Source: a beta proteobacterium AAP99 (GTDB lineage Bacteria > Pseudomonadota > Gammaproteobacteria > Burkholderiales > Burkholderiaceae_C). From it: a DNA stretch of 64,000 bases. Location of the stretch: NCBI GenBank assembly GCA_001295775.1, contig LJIA01000021.1, positions 1 through 64,000 of the forward strand. Direction: 5' to 3'. Below are positions 18,038 through 26,539 of the stretch, in pieces. The first letter of the stretch is position 1, and each line of letters begins with the position of its first letter. The notes beneath the pieces were generated by a model. That model ran no database searches. It was not told the DNA's origin and saw only the letters and a list, made by a program, of their open reading frames with translations. The position numbers and the translations under genes are program-made.

Positions 18038-19027
18038 ATGACGATCGCGTCACTGCCCTGGCTGGTTGCGGACATCGGCGGCACCAACGCCCGCTTCGGC
18101 TGGGTGGACGCACCGGGCGCGCCCGTGGCGCATGTGCGCAGCCTCTCGGTGGCCGAACACGCCCAGCCGGACGATGCGGCCGCGGCCTACCTGCGCGAAC
18201 TGTCAGCCACGCTCGGCGGCCACTGGCGCGCACCGCGCCACGCCGCCTTTGCGGTGGCCTCGCCCATCACCGGCGACCGCGTCGCGTTCACCAACAGCCC
18301 CTGGCAGTTCTCGCGCAGTGCGCTGCAGGCTTCGCTGGGGCTGGACAGCCTGAGCGTGGTCAATGACTTCGAGGCGCTCGCGCTCGCCCTGCCGCAGCTC
18401 ACGCCGGCGCAACTGATCGCCCATGGCCCGCTGCCCACCAACGACGGACCGATGGCCGTGGTCGGCCCCGGCACCGGTCTGGGCGTAGCCGGCCTGATCC
18501 GCCATGGCGGCCAGTGGGTCGCCATCCCCGGCGAGGGCGGGCACGCCACGCTGGCGGCCGGCAATGACTTCGAGGCCGCGGTGATCGCCGCCGCGCGCCG
18601 GCAGTTCGAGCACGTCTCGGCCGAGCGCCTGCTCTCCGGCATCGGCCTGCCGGTGCTGCACGGCGCGGTGGCGCAGGTGCTGCAGGGCGAGGCGCCCAAG
18701 GCGCCGCTGAGCACGGAAGACATCGTCGCGCGCGGCATGGCCGGGAGCGACGCCGTCTGCAGCAAGACCCTGGACACTTTCTGCGCGCTGCTGGGCAGCT
18801 TTGCCGGCAACGTCGCGCTCACCCTCGGTGCGCGCAGCGGTCTGTACATCGCCGGTGGCATCGTGCCGCGCCTGGGCGAGCGCTTCTTCGCCTCGGCCTT
18901 CCGCGAGCGCTTTGAGGCCAAGGGCCGCTACCGCGACTACCTGCGCGCGGTGCCGGTGGCCGTGGTGGCTGAAACCCACGTGGCGCTGGAGGGTGCTGCG
19001 GCGGTGATTGCCGGGCAGCAGCGCTGA
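18038..19027 (+). CDS. glk: Glucokinase, stand-alone
   Basis: Phosphorylates free glucose with ATP to glucose-6-phosphate. The 329-residue protein has the canonical phosphate loop VADIGGTNARFGW (residues ~9-21), catalytic aspartate in VVNDFEALALAL, second phosphate motif VGPGTGLGVAGLI and the sugar-binding GEGGHATLA. Start at 18038 gives a usual N-terminus; a TTG at 18023, directly after the stop of the leader ORF, is an alternative. Unlike the kinase half of the fusion at 26540 its phosphate loop is intact. It follows the pullulanase gene, so it probably handles glucose released from glucans. Confidence 0.93.
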   Translation: MTIASLPWLVADIGGTNARFGWVDAPGAPVAHVRSLSVAEHAQPDDAAAAYLRELSATLGGHWRAPRHAAFAVASPITGDRVAFTNSPWQFSRSALQASLGLDSLSVVNDFEALALALPQLTPAQLIAHGPLPTNDGPMAVVGPGTGLGVAGLIRHGGQWVAIPGEGGHATLAAGNDFEAAVIAAARRQFEHVSAERLLSGIGLPVLHGAVAQVLQGEAPKAPLSTEDIVARGMAGSDAVCSKTLDTFCALLGSFAGNVALTLGARSGLYIAGGIVPRLGERFFASAFRERFEAKGRYRDYLRAVPVAVVAETHVALEGAAAVIAGQQR

Positions 19028-19157
19028 GCTTTTTGCTGCCGTGTCGCGGGTGGCCGTCGCCCGCGTTGTGGTTTCCAGCCGCGCTGTGGTTCCGCGCAAC
19101 CCGGAGTTGGCGCAGAACGATTTCGGCCAAACGATTCAGTCAATTTCAGTCGAAAAA

Positions 19158-19176
19158 CAAAAATCCGGCTTTCCGC
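19158..19176 (-). repeat. Intergenic AT-rich repeat, copy 3
   Basis: On the minus strand the core reads GCGGAAAGCCGGATTTTTG, nearly identical over 19 bases to the copy at 60144-60162. On both, a CGCAT lies about 10 bases 5' of the core. Confidence 0.6.
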
Positions 19177-19320
19177 GTGTGGGATGCGGGTCTTCGGCCA
19201 TTTCAAGTTCTTGTTCGATCGAAATCGGATAGGATGACTGATCGTTATCAGCCAAATCAGCTCAAAAATCACGTCGGCGGGGACCAGGCTGCCAAATCAG
19301 TTGTGATCGGCCAAGCAAGG

Positions 19321-19335
19321 CAATCGGCATTCCGC
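19321..19335 (-). repeat. Intergenic AT-rich repeat, copy 4
   Basis: On the minus strand the core reads GCGGAATGCCGATTG, a diverged copy 150 bp from copy 3. Confidence 0.4.
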
Positions 19336-19445
19336 TGTATTGGTGCGCAACGTGGCGGCAGTGACGGGAATCGACTGTCTTTTTCGGCCATTTTTCGGGT
19401 AGGCAATCACACGCTCGCCCCCGCGCTCTGCTTCCCCGCGGGCGT

Positions 19446-21002
19446 TCAGCCCGGCTGAGCGGCCCGGCGCGCACGGCGGCGTGCTGCATGGGCCAGGGGC
19501 ACCCAGGCACGGCTGCGCCAGCGGCCCCACATGATCAGGCCGCGCACCCACTCGTCCGCGGCGTAGGCCAGCCACACACCCACCAGACCCCAGCCCAGCG
19601 GGCCGAGTGTGCCGCCAGTTGAATCCGCCAGCCGGGCGCCCAGCCACCAGCTTGCCCCGGCCAGCACGAGGACCATGGACGTTGCGCCCGCGGCGAAGGG
19701 GAACTTCACATCCCCCACGCCGCGCAGGGCGTTGATGACCACCAGATTGAAGCTGCGACCCAGCTCCAGCAGCACGGACAGGGCGAGGAGCTTCACCGCC
19801 AGCGCGATGATCGCCTCGTCCTGTGTGAACAGGCGCATCAGCCAGGGCCCAAGCAGGGCCGCGGCACCCGCCACCAGCCCCGACAGCAGCAGCGCCCGAG
19901 CCAGCGCGCGCCGTACCAGGCGGTCTGCCACGTGCAGGCGCCCGGCGCCGGCCAGATGCCCCACCACGATCTCCGCCGCCAGCCCGATCGACAGGCCCGC
20001 CATGAGCGTGAGGTAGTTGATCTGCAGCACATAGGCCTGCGCCGCCAGCCCCTGCGCACCGAGCTGACCCGCCACCGCCACGCTCACCATGAAGCACACG
20101 CGGTAAAGCACGCTCTCCGCAGCGGCCGGGATGCCGATGCGCAGCACGCCGTCGAGCTTCTTCCAGGGCAGGGTCCACCAATCGGACCACTGCGGCACCA
20201 GATTCAGCTTGCTGCGCCAGACCCAGAGGTGCAGCGCCACACCGACGATGCGGCTCACCAGCATCGCAATGGCAAAGCCGGTCAAGCCGAGCGCGGGAAA
20301 CGCCATGCCGGTGCCCGGCAGGGCGGGCGTGCCGAGCATCAGTAGCGCGGCCAGGCCCAGATGGACGGCATTGACGATCACGATGACCCGCAGTGCCGCC
20401 TGCCCGTGCAGATGCGCGCGCGTCACGCTGGCCAGCGCCGCGTTCCAGGCGTCCAGCAGCATCGCAGGCGCCAGCCAGATCAGCAGCGGAAAGGCCAGGG
20501 CAAACACTGCGTCGGGCGCGTTCATGAGCCTCAAGAGCGGCTGTGCCAACACGGCGGTGGCCAGCGCGATCAGCAGGCCCGCCCAGGTGCTTGCGCCTAG
20601 CGATGCGCGGGCCACGGCCTGCGCCGCACTGCCCCCTGCGGCCGTACCGCCGGTGGCACCGTCGGTCGCGCTGCCCAGGCCCTGCGCCACCACCACGCTC
20701 ACGCCTGCACCAATCACCCGGAACAGGATGAACAGCAGCGTCGTCAGGTGCCCCGTCAGCCCCAGCGCGGCAGCCGACGTGTCGCTCACGCGCGAGGCCA
20801 GCAGCGTGGCCACCAGCCCCACGCCCACGCCGAGCAGCAGTTCGCCCAGCAGCGGGTAGGCCACGGGCCCCAGCGGCGGCAGGGCCTCCGCACTTCTTGT
20901 GCGCCGGCGCTCCGGCGCGGCCGTGCTCGGATCGGTGCGCGCGGCGGCGTCTGGCCGCTGCGACGCAGGAGGCTCAGGCGGAGCGGGTGGTGCGGAGTGC
21001 AT
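19446..21002 (-). CDS. MATE-family efflux transporter
   Basis: Predicted cation-coupled multidrug/toxin exporter in the inner membrane, 518 residues with about 12 hydrophobic segments in two similar halves. Each half has MATE-type patterns (LGLTGHLTTLLFILFRVIGAGVSV reduced here to GAGVSVVVAQGLGSATDG; GQLGAQGLAAQAYV and SIGLAAEIVVGHLAGAG in the second half). The N-terminus before PLGPVAYPLLGELLL is a ~45-residue Pro/Ala/Arg-rich tail, so the true start may lie further in. Substrate unknown. It is convergent with glk. Confidence 0.87.
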   Translation of the reverse strand: MHSAPPAPPEPPASQRPDAAARTDPSTAAPERRRTRSAEALPPLGPVAYPLLGELLLGVGVGLVATLLASRVSDTSAAALGLTGHLTTLLFILFRVIGAGVSVVVAQGLGSATDGATGGTAAGGSAAQAVARASLGASTWAGLLIALATAVLAQPLLRLMNAPDAVFALAFPLLIWLAPAMLLDAWNAALASVTRAHLHGQAALRVIVIVNAVHLGLAALLMLGTPALPGTGMAFPALGLTGFAIAMLVSRIVGVALHLWVWRSKLNLVPQWSDWWTLPWKKLDGVLRIGIPAAAESVLYRVCFMVSVAVAGQLGAQGLAAQAYVLQINYLTLMAGLSIGLAAEIVVGHLAGAGRLHVADRLVRRALARALLLSGLVAGAAALLGPWLMRLFTQDEAIIALAVKLLALSVLLELGRSFNLVVINALRGVGDVKFPFAAGATSMVLVLAGASWWLGARLADSTGGTLGPLGWGLVGVWLAYAADEWVRGLIMWGRWRSRAWVPLAHAARRRARRAAQPG

Positions 21003-21454
21003 GGGTGCAATGGCTGGGGAGGACGCGATGCTGTGCGCTGCTGCAGTGACGGCTGCATGCTCAGCGGCTGCACCGCTGGCACGGCGCTGCAGTCGAGGGC
21101 GCGCTCATGGCCGCCCGGCGTCAGCGCACCTGACTGCGAGTCTGCTCGGGCGCACTGCCGCTTCGAGAAAGCCCTTCGAATGTATGAATACTACTGAGAT
21201 GCGAGGCCTTCGCTGGCGCTACAGGGCGCGGTGCTGCGTGCCGCGACGGGATCGCGTGAGCTTCGATCGTGCGCCGAGAGACAGCCAGGCGCGAGCAGCA
21301 CGAACTCGATCCCGCGCGCAGATGAAGCTCAGGAGTTTTCCTACAGATTGGCGCGACTCCACCGATTGCCATGCACCGCAGCGCAGCAATCGACGCCCCG
21401 CGGTTGGGCGCGCGCGCCGCGTTTTTGCCCCGACTTGGTTCGTGTTTGTTGTCA

Positions 21455-21469
21455 TGTAGTTGCGCTACA
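21455..21469 (+). promoter_or_regulatory. HexR-like operator, distal site before TonB receptor
   Basis: TGTAGTTGCGCTACA: perfect TGTAG/CTACA arms, 265 bp before the receptor ATG and 159 bp, centre to centre, from the proximal site. No clear promoter accompanies it. Confidence 0.6.
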
Positions 21470-21602
21470 GACTCACTTGAGGTCCGGAGCCCTGCAGCCG
21501 GGCCAGAGGACAAAGTTCAATAAAAACAAGGCCTTGCCGCAATTTCATGCTGCGCCGCAGCGCATTTCCGGTGCGCCCGAACGTCCCAAGTAACCGAATG
21601 TG

Positions 21603-21631
21603 TTGACACTGAATCTAGTTTTGCTACAAAT
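21603..21631 (+). promoter_or_regulatory. TonB receptor promoter
   Basis: TTGACA at 21603-21608 is a consensus -35. TACAAA at 21625-21630 is the -10 at 16 bp spacing. The HexR-like palindrome occupies the spacer and overlaps the -10. Predicted leader is about 95 nt. Confidence 0.65.
21614..21628 (+). promoter_or_regulatory. HexR-like operator in TonB receptor promoter
   Basis: TCTAGTTTTGCTACA, one base from the consensus in the left arm, located between and over the promoter elements. Confidence 0.7.
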
Positions 21632-21733
21632 CTGGGTATGCCCGGGGAAAACGTGGAAAACACGCGGGCAAAAACATTCTCAGGCTGGCGCTCCCGGGGG
21701 GAGGCAGTGCGGGGAACACGTGAGGAGACATCG

Positions 21734-24670
21734 ATGAAGCGTAGTAAGAGCCAGCGCCAAGAGGGCAACCTCGGCGCCCAGGCAGAGCGTTCGCGCCTTG
21801 CCATCCAGCCGGCCGCAGTCAGCGTGACCGTGCTGATGCTTGCCTTGGGCGGTGCTGCATTCGCCCAGCAGGCCCCGGCCGCCCCCGCGGCACCGCAAGC
21901 CCAGACGGAAGCCGAAAAGGCCGCCGCTGAAAAGGCTGCGGCAGAAAAGAAGAAGAAGGAAGACGAGGCCAAAAAGGTCGATACCGTCACCGTGACGGGT
22001 ATCCGCCGCGCCATCGAGGCAGCCATCACCGTCAAGAAGGAAGCCGACGGTGTCGTGGAAGCCATCTCCGCAGAAGACGTGGGCAAGCTGCCCGACGTGT
22101 CGATCGCCGAATCGATCGCCCGTCTGCCCGGCGTGACCACCCAGCGCACCAACAACAGCGGCCGCGCCGTGCAGATCTCGATCCGCGGCCTGTCCGGCGA
22201 CTTCTCCACCGCGCTGCTGAATGGCCGTGAGCAAGTGTCCTCTGGCGACAGCCGCGGTGTGGAGTTCGACCAGTACCCCGCCGAACTGCTTTCCGGTGCC
22301 ACGGTCTACAAGACGCCTACCGCGTCGCTGCTCGGTCAGGGCCTGTCCGGCACCATCGATCTCCATACCGTGCGCCCACTGAATGCGTCGGGCCGCACCA
22401 TCGCTGTGAACTACCGCGACGCCAAGAGCGGCATCGGCCTGGCCCAGCAGGGCAATGGCGATCGCTTCAGCATCGCCTACATCGACCAGTTCATGGACCG
22501 CAAGCTCGGTGTTGCGCTGGGCTACGCCCGTCTCGATGACAAGGGCGCCGAGTTCAGCCGCTTCGAAGTCTGGGGTGTGGCCAACAACGTCGCTGGCCCC
22601 GGCGGTCAGACCGGCAACGCACCCGGCGGCTTCAACGCCTGGGTCGACAAGACCACCTTCAAGCGTGACGGCTTCGCCGGCACCGTGCAGTTCAAGCCCA
22701 ACAAGGTCTGGAACAGCACGCTGGACATGTTCTATTCCAAGTCCGACGAGCGCAAGCTGACCCGCGGCTTCCAGGCCCCGATCGGCTTCTCCAGCGCCGG
22801 CGGCTACGACCCCGGCGGCAACCTGACCGCAGGCACCCTGGTCGGTGGCAACTGGGTGAGCGGCACCTTTGACAACTTCAAGGGCGTAGTCCGCAACGAC
22901 TCGCAACAGACCGAGATCACCCTGAACTCGTTCGGCTGGAACAACAAGCTGAACCTCGGTGACTGGACCGTCGACGTCGACCTGAGCACCGGCAAGGTCA
23001 AGCGCCGCGGCGGCGTGCTCGAAACCACTGCCGGCCTGGCCGGCAGTGCCAACCCCTCGCTGCCTGGCGAAACCATCAGCTGGACCGGCTTCAACGGCAC
23101 CGGCAGTGGCGTGCAGAACGCCCGCTACACGACCAGCCGCAACTACGCTGACCGCGGTCAGGTCGGTCTGACCGACGTGATGGGCTGGGGCGGTGGCGCA
23201 AGCCTGCCGCAGGCCGGCTACTCCAAGCTGCCCTTCGTCGATGACAAGATCAATGCCGTGCGCGGCAGCGTGAAGCGCGCTCTTCCGGACGGCTGGTTCT
23301 TCTCCACAGCTGAAGTCGGCCTCAACTACACCGATCGCGAAAAGGTCCGTGCCTACGTCGAAGGTCGCCTGGTCATCCCGGGTGGCAACCCCTTCGCCTC
23401 CGTGGCCGTGCCCGGCAGCGGTGTCGCAGGCATCCCCCAACTGGGCGGCTTCCAGGTCGTGACATGGGATCCGAGCGGCTCGGTCGGCAGCATCTATCAG
23501 GTTGCAGCCAAGCTCGTGCCGGACGTCAACCAGAAGGACTGGCGTGTTAACGAGAAGGTGACCACGTTGTTTGGTCGCCTCGACATGGACACCACCCTCT
23601 TCGGCATGCCGGTGACCGGCAACGCCGGCGCGCAGTTCGTGAACTCGGACCAGTCCTCCAGCGCGTTCTCGACCGACGGCGGCACTTGCCCGAACGATGT
23701 ATGTGCTCGCCAGCGTGTGGGTTCGGGCAAGAAGTACTCGGACATCCTGCCGGCGGCAAACGTCAAGTTTGATCTGGGCGATGACACCGCGCTGCGCTTC
23801 GCCGTCGCCAAGGTGCTTGCTCGTCCGACCATGAATGACATGCGTGCAAGCCTCGGATTTGGTGTCAACAGTTCGCCCAACAGCGACTTCCCTGGGCAGC
23901 CTGGCAATCGCCAGCCGCGCATCGAAGGTGGTTCTGGTAACCCACTGCTTGAGCCGTTCCGCGCGAATGCGATCGACCTGTCGCTGGAGAAGTACTACGG
24001 CAACAAGGGGCAACTGTCTGCTGCCGTGTTCTACAAGGATCTGGACACCTACATCCTGAACACGACCCGCGTGTTTGACTTCGCGCCCTTCCTGAGCGCG
24101 AGCAGCCCGCGTCCGCCCTCCGGCTCCACCGTCGGTCTGCTGACGCGTCCGGAGAATGGCTCGGGCGGTTCGATCCAGGGTTACGAGCTGGGTGCTTCGC
24201 TGCCGCTCTCGCTGCTGACGCCGCACCTCGATGGTTTTGGCCTCTTCGCGAACTACGCCAACACCACGAGCAAGGTACGACTGCCGTCCAGCGGCGTTCG
24301 TGGCACCGATCTGGGCTCCAGCACGATCCCGCTGCCCGGTCTGTCGAAGATGACCGCCAACCTGGCCGCCTACTACGAAAAGAACGGCTTCCAGATTCGC
24401 GTCGCCCGGAACTTCCGTTCAGACTTCGTGGGTGAAGTCTCTGACATCTTCGGTGACCGCCAGCTCACCTACGTGAAGGGTCAGGCCTACACGGACGCAC
24501 AGATCGGCTACGAGTTCCAGCGTGGTGTGGCCAAGGGGCTTGGCGTGCTGTTCCAGGTCGCCAACGTCAGCAAGACGCCGTTTGTGCGCTACAAGGGTGA
24601 TAAGTCGAACATCATCGAGAACTCGCCCGGCAGCCAGACCTGGTACCTCGGTATCAACTACAAGCTGTAA
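21734..24670 (+). CDS. TonB-dependent receptor, Caulobacter/Xanthomonas type
   Basis: Predicted outer-membrane active transporter of 978 residues, likely for an oligosaccharide. It has a long basic n-region and signal peptide (cut near AAFAQ), then an unusual ~35-residue Ala/Glu/Lys helix (EAEKAAAEKAAAEKKKKEDE), then the TonB box VDTVTVTG and plug domain (EDVGKLPDVSIAESIARLPG, QISIRGLSGDFSTALLNGRE, QGLSGTIDLHTVRPL). A 22-strand-type barrel ends in the aromatic-poor SQTWYLGINYKL. These plug motifs are those of the TIGR01782-like group that often sits beside tryptophan-halogenase-like genes, as here. GAGGAG precedes the ATG at 21734. A strong terminator follows. Confidence 0.92.
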   Translation: MKRSKSQRQEGNLGAQAERSRLAIQPAAVSVTVLMLALGGAAFAQQAPAAPAAPQAQTEAEKAAAEKAAAEKKKKEDEAKKVDTVTVTGIRRAIEAAITVKKEADGVVEAISAEDVGKLPDVSIAESIARLPGVTTQRTNNSGRAVQISIRGLSGDFSTALLNGREQVSSGDSRGVEFDQYPAELLSGATVYKTPTASLLGQGLSGTIDLHTVRPLNASGRTIAVNYRDAKSGIGLAQQGNGDRFSIAYIDQFMDRKLGVALGYARLDDKGAEFSRFEVWGVANNVAGPGGQTGNAPGGFNAWVDKTTFKRDGFAGTVQFKPNKVWNSTLDMFYSKSDERKLTRGFQAPIGFSSAGGYDPGGNLTAGTLVGGNWVSGTFDNFKGVVRNDSQQTEITLNSFGWNNKLNLGDWTVDVDLSTGKVKRRGGVLETTAGLAGSANPSLPGETISWTGFNGTGSGVQNARYTTSRNYADRGQVGLTDVMGWGGGASLPQAGYSKLPFVDDKINAVRGSVKRALPDGWFFSTAEVGLNYTDREKVRAYVEGRLVIPGGNPFASVAVPGSGVAGIPQLGGFQVVTWDPSGSVGSIYQVAAKLVPDVNQKDWRVNEKVTTLFGRLDMDTTLFGMPVTGNAGAQFVNSDQSSSAFSTDGGTCPNDVCARQRVGSGKKYSDILPAANVKFDLGDDTALRFAVAKVLARPTMNDMRASLGFGVNSSPNSDFPGQPGNRQPRIEGGSGNPLLEPFRANAIDLSLEKYYGNKGQLSAAVFYKDLDTYILNTTRVFDFAPFLSASSPRPPSGSTVGLLTRPENGSGGSIQGYELGASLPLSLLTPHLDGFGLFANYANTTSKVRLPSSGVRGTDLGSSTIPLPGLSKMTANLAAYYEKNGFQIRVARNFRSDFVGEVSDIFGDRQLTYVKGQAYTDAQIGYEFQRGVAKGLGVLFQVANVSKTPFVRYKGDKSNIIENSPGSQTWYLGINYKL

Positions 24671-24687
24671 GCACCTTGGTGTAAGAC

Positions 24688-24726
24688 AAACCCTTGTCGG
24701 CCCCGCGCCGGCAAGGGTTTTTTTTT
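24688..24726 (+). terminator. Rho-independent terminator of the TonB receptor gene
   Basis: AAACCCTTG (24688-24696) pairs with CAAGGGTTT (24712-24720), with GC-rich inner pairs, followed by a T-tract to 24726. It separates the receptor transcript from the halogenase-like gene, although read-through is possible. Confidence 0.9.
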
Positions 24727-24794
24727 GTCGGCACCCAGGCGGCGCTGGTTCAATCAGGCAGTAGGCCCGCACGTACGCCGGGCCAGGCAGTTCC

Positions 24795-26351
24795 ATGAAT
24801 TCCGAGACTTCTCAGCACATCAAGAACATCGTCATCGTGGGCGGCGGCACCGCCGGCTGGATGGCAGCGGCCGCGTTTGCCAAGCTGCTGCGCGGTGGTT
24901 TCAACATCACCCTGGTGGAGTCCGACGAGATCTCCACGGTGGGCGTGGGCGAAGCGACGATCCCGCCGATCCAGAACTACAACAAGGTGCTGGAGATCGA
25001 CGAGGACGAGTTCGTCCGGGAGACCCAGGGCTCCTTCAAGCTGGGCATCGAGTTCGTCAATTGGGGGCGCATCGGCGAGCGCTACACGCACGGGTTTGGC
25101 CGATTCGGCCAGGATCTGTACACCGTGCCCTTCGAGCAGTACTGGCACAAGCTCTTCGCCGCGGGCAAGGCGGCGGATATTGCGGAGTACTCGATCACCC
25201 GCATGGCTGCAGCCGCAGGCAAGTTCAGCCGGCCGCAGCTGGAGCTGCGCAACTCACCGTTGTCGGAGATTGCCTACGCGTTCCACTTTGACGCTGGCCT
25301 GTACGCCCGCTTTTTGCGCCGCTATGCCGAGGCGCGTGGCGTGCGTCGTATCGAAGGCAAGATTCTTGAGGTGCAGCGCTCAGCGGCGACCGGACATGTG
25401 AGCGGCGTGCGTCTGGAGAGTGGCAGCGTGGTCGCAGGCGAGTTCTTCATCGACTGCTCGGGTTTTCGTGGTTTGCTGATCGAGCAGACCCTGCAATCGG
25501 GCTACGAGGACTGGACACACTATCTGCCTTGCGACCGGGCGATCGCGGTGCCGACGGCCTCCGTGGAACCGCCGATTCCCTACACGCGCGCCACCGCCCA
25601 CGCCGCGGGCTGGCAGTGGCGCATTCCGCTGCAGCATCGCGTGGGTAACGGTCACGTGTTCTGCAGCCAGCACATGAGCGAGGACGAAGCCACGGCCGTG
25701 CTGCTGGCCAACGTGCAGGGTGAGGTACTCGCCTCGCCACGCACGCTGAAGTTCGTCACTGGCATGCGCAAGACGCCGTGGAAGCACAACGTGGTGGCCG
25801 TAGGCCTGTCCAGCGGCTTCATGGAGCCGCTGGAGTCCACGAGCATCCACCTGATCCAGACGGCGATCGCCCGGATCATCAACTTCTTCCCGGATCGCGA
25901 GTTCAGCGCGGCGGACATTGACGAGTACAACCGGATTACGCGCCTGGAGTTCGAGAGCATCCGCGACTTCCTGATCCTGCACTACCACGCCAATCAGCGC
26001 GATGACTCCGCCTTCTGGCGCGCCTGCCGCGCGATGGACGTACCCGCGAGCCTGAAGATGCGCATGGCGCTGTATGAGAGCCGCGGGCGGATCTTCCGCG
26101 AAGGGGCGGAACTCTTTTCAGAGGTGGCCTGGCTGCAGGTGATGCATGGCCAGGGGCTGCGACCTGCCAGCCACCACCCACTGGCCGACCTCGTGCCGAC
26201 GGAAGACGCGGAGCGCTATCTGGCCAGCGTGCGGCAGGTGATCGCCAACTGCGTGGCCGGCATGCCGACGCATGCCCAGTACATCGCGGCGCACTGTGCA
26301 GCCCGGCGGGCCGCCGATCCGCTGCATGGGATGGCTCAATCCGCGGCGTGA
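24795..26351 (+). CDS. Tryptophan-halogenase-like flavoprotein
   Basis: FAD-dependent halogenase-family protein, 518 residues. Seen are the N-terminal GGGTAGW dinucleotide motif, VGVGEATIPPIQ, the lysine of SFKLGIEFVNW at residue 82 (counterpart of Lys79 of PrnA), the WQWRIP signature near residue 273 and the glutamate of PLESTSIHLI at residue 347 (counterpart of Glu346). The catalytic pair is therefore kept. Family members beside TonB receptors are common in saprophytic proteobacteria, but their substrates are mostly unknown and need not be free tryptophan. It requires a flavin reductase, which is not encoded nearby. Confidence 0.87.
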   Translation: MNSETSQHIKNIVIVGGGTAGWMAAAAFAKLLRGGFNITLVESDEISTVGVGEATIPPIQNYNKVLEIDEDEFVRETQGSFKLGIEFVNWGRIGERYTHGFGRFGQDLYTVPFEQYWHKLFAAGKAADIAEYSITRMAAAAGKFSRPQLELRNSPLSEIAYAFHFDAGLYARFLRRYAEARGVRRIEGKILEVQRSAATGHVSGVRLESGSVVAGEFFIDCSGFRGLLIEQTLQSGYEDWTHYLPCDRAIAVPTASVEPPIPYTRATAHAAGWQWRIPLQHRVGNGHVFCSQHMSEDEATAVLLANVQGEVLASPRTLKFVTGMRKTPWKHNVVAVGLSSGFMEPLESTSIHLIQTAIARIINFFPDREFSAADIDEYNRITRLEFESIRDFLILHYHANQRDDSAFWRACRAMDVPASLKMRMALYESRGRIFREGAELFSEVAWLQVMHGQGLRPASHHPLADLVPTEDAERYLASVRQVIANCVAGMPTHAQYIAAHCAARRAADPLHGMAQSAA

Positions 26352-26400
26352 TGCCACCCAACCAGAGCGATCTTCAACAAACAAATTCAAGGCTGGCGTG

Positions 26401-26415
26401 CGTAACAATGCTACA
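26401..26415 (+). promoter_or_regulatory. HexR-like operator before glk-hexR
   Basis: CGTAACAATGCTACA, 125 bp before the fusion gene, matching the HexR pattern with a weaker left arm; TACAAA at 26412-26417 could be a -10. It suggests autoregulation. A lone TGTAGT half-site at 26447 was not counted. Confidence 0.5.
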
Positions 26416-26539
26416 AAGACCGGCCTTCGACGAACAACAACACGGATGTAGTCGCAAGCTTGAGTCAGTGACCTGCCGGGATTCGCGACCAAGACCGCCA
26501 CAAGCGGCCGCCGATAGAGCGATAGAAAAAGGATAGAGG

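Larger units (their letters stand above)
19028..19445. other. Convergent gap glk/MATE with AT-rich repeats
   Basis: A 418-bp gap without a convincing gene. Base composition drops sharply between about 19110 and 19410. It carries two copies of the intergenic repeat (cores 19158-19176 and 19321-19335) and several TTCGGCCA motifs. A weak stem (GGCAGCA 19014-19020 with TGCTGCC 19034-19040) spans the glk stop. Confidence 0.55.
21003..21733. other. Long gap between MATE gene and TonB receptor
   Basis: A 731-bp divergent gap. From 21003 to about 21450 I see no gene, repeat or promoter that I can support. The last 280 bp hold two HexR-like palindromes and a good promoter for the receptor. Confidence 0.55.

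Noticed and set aside
21003-21450. Small ORFs in the gap between the MATE gene and the TonB receptor
   Set aside because: Frames overlap on both strands, have no good ribosome sites and encode Arg/Ala-rich sequences typical of chance GC-rich frames.
26447-26461. TGTAGTCGCAAGCTT upstream of glk-hexR as a further HexR site
   Set aside because: Only the left half-site is present; the right half does not fit.
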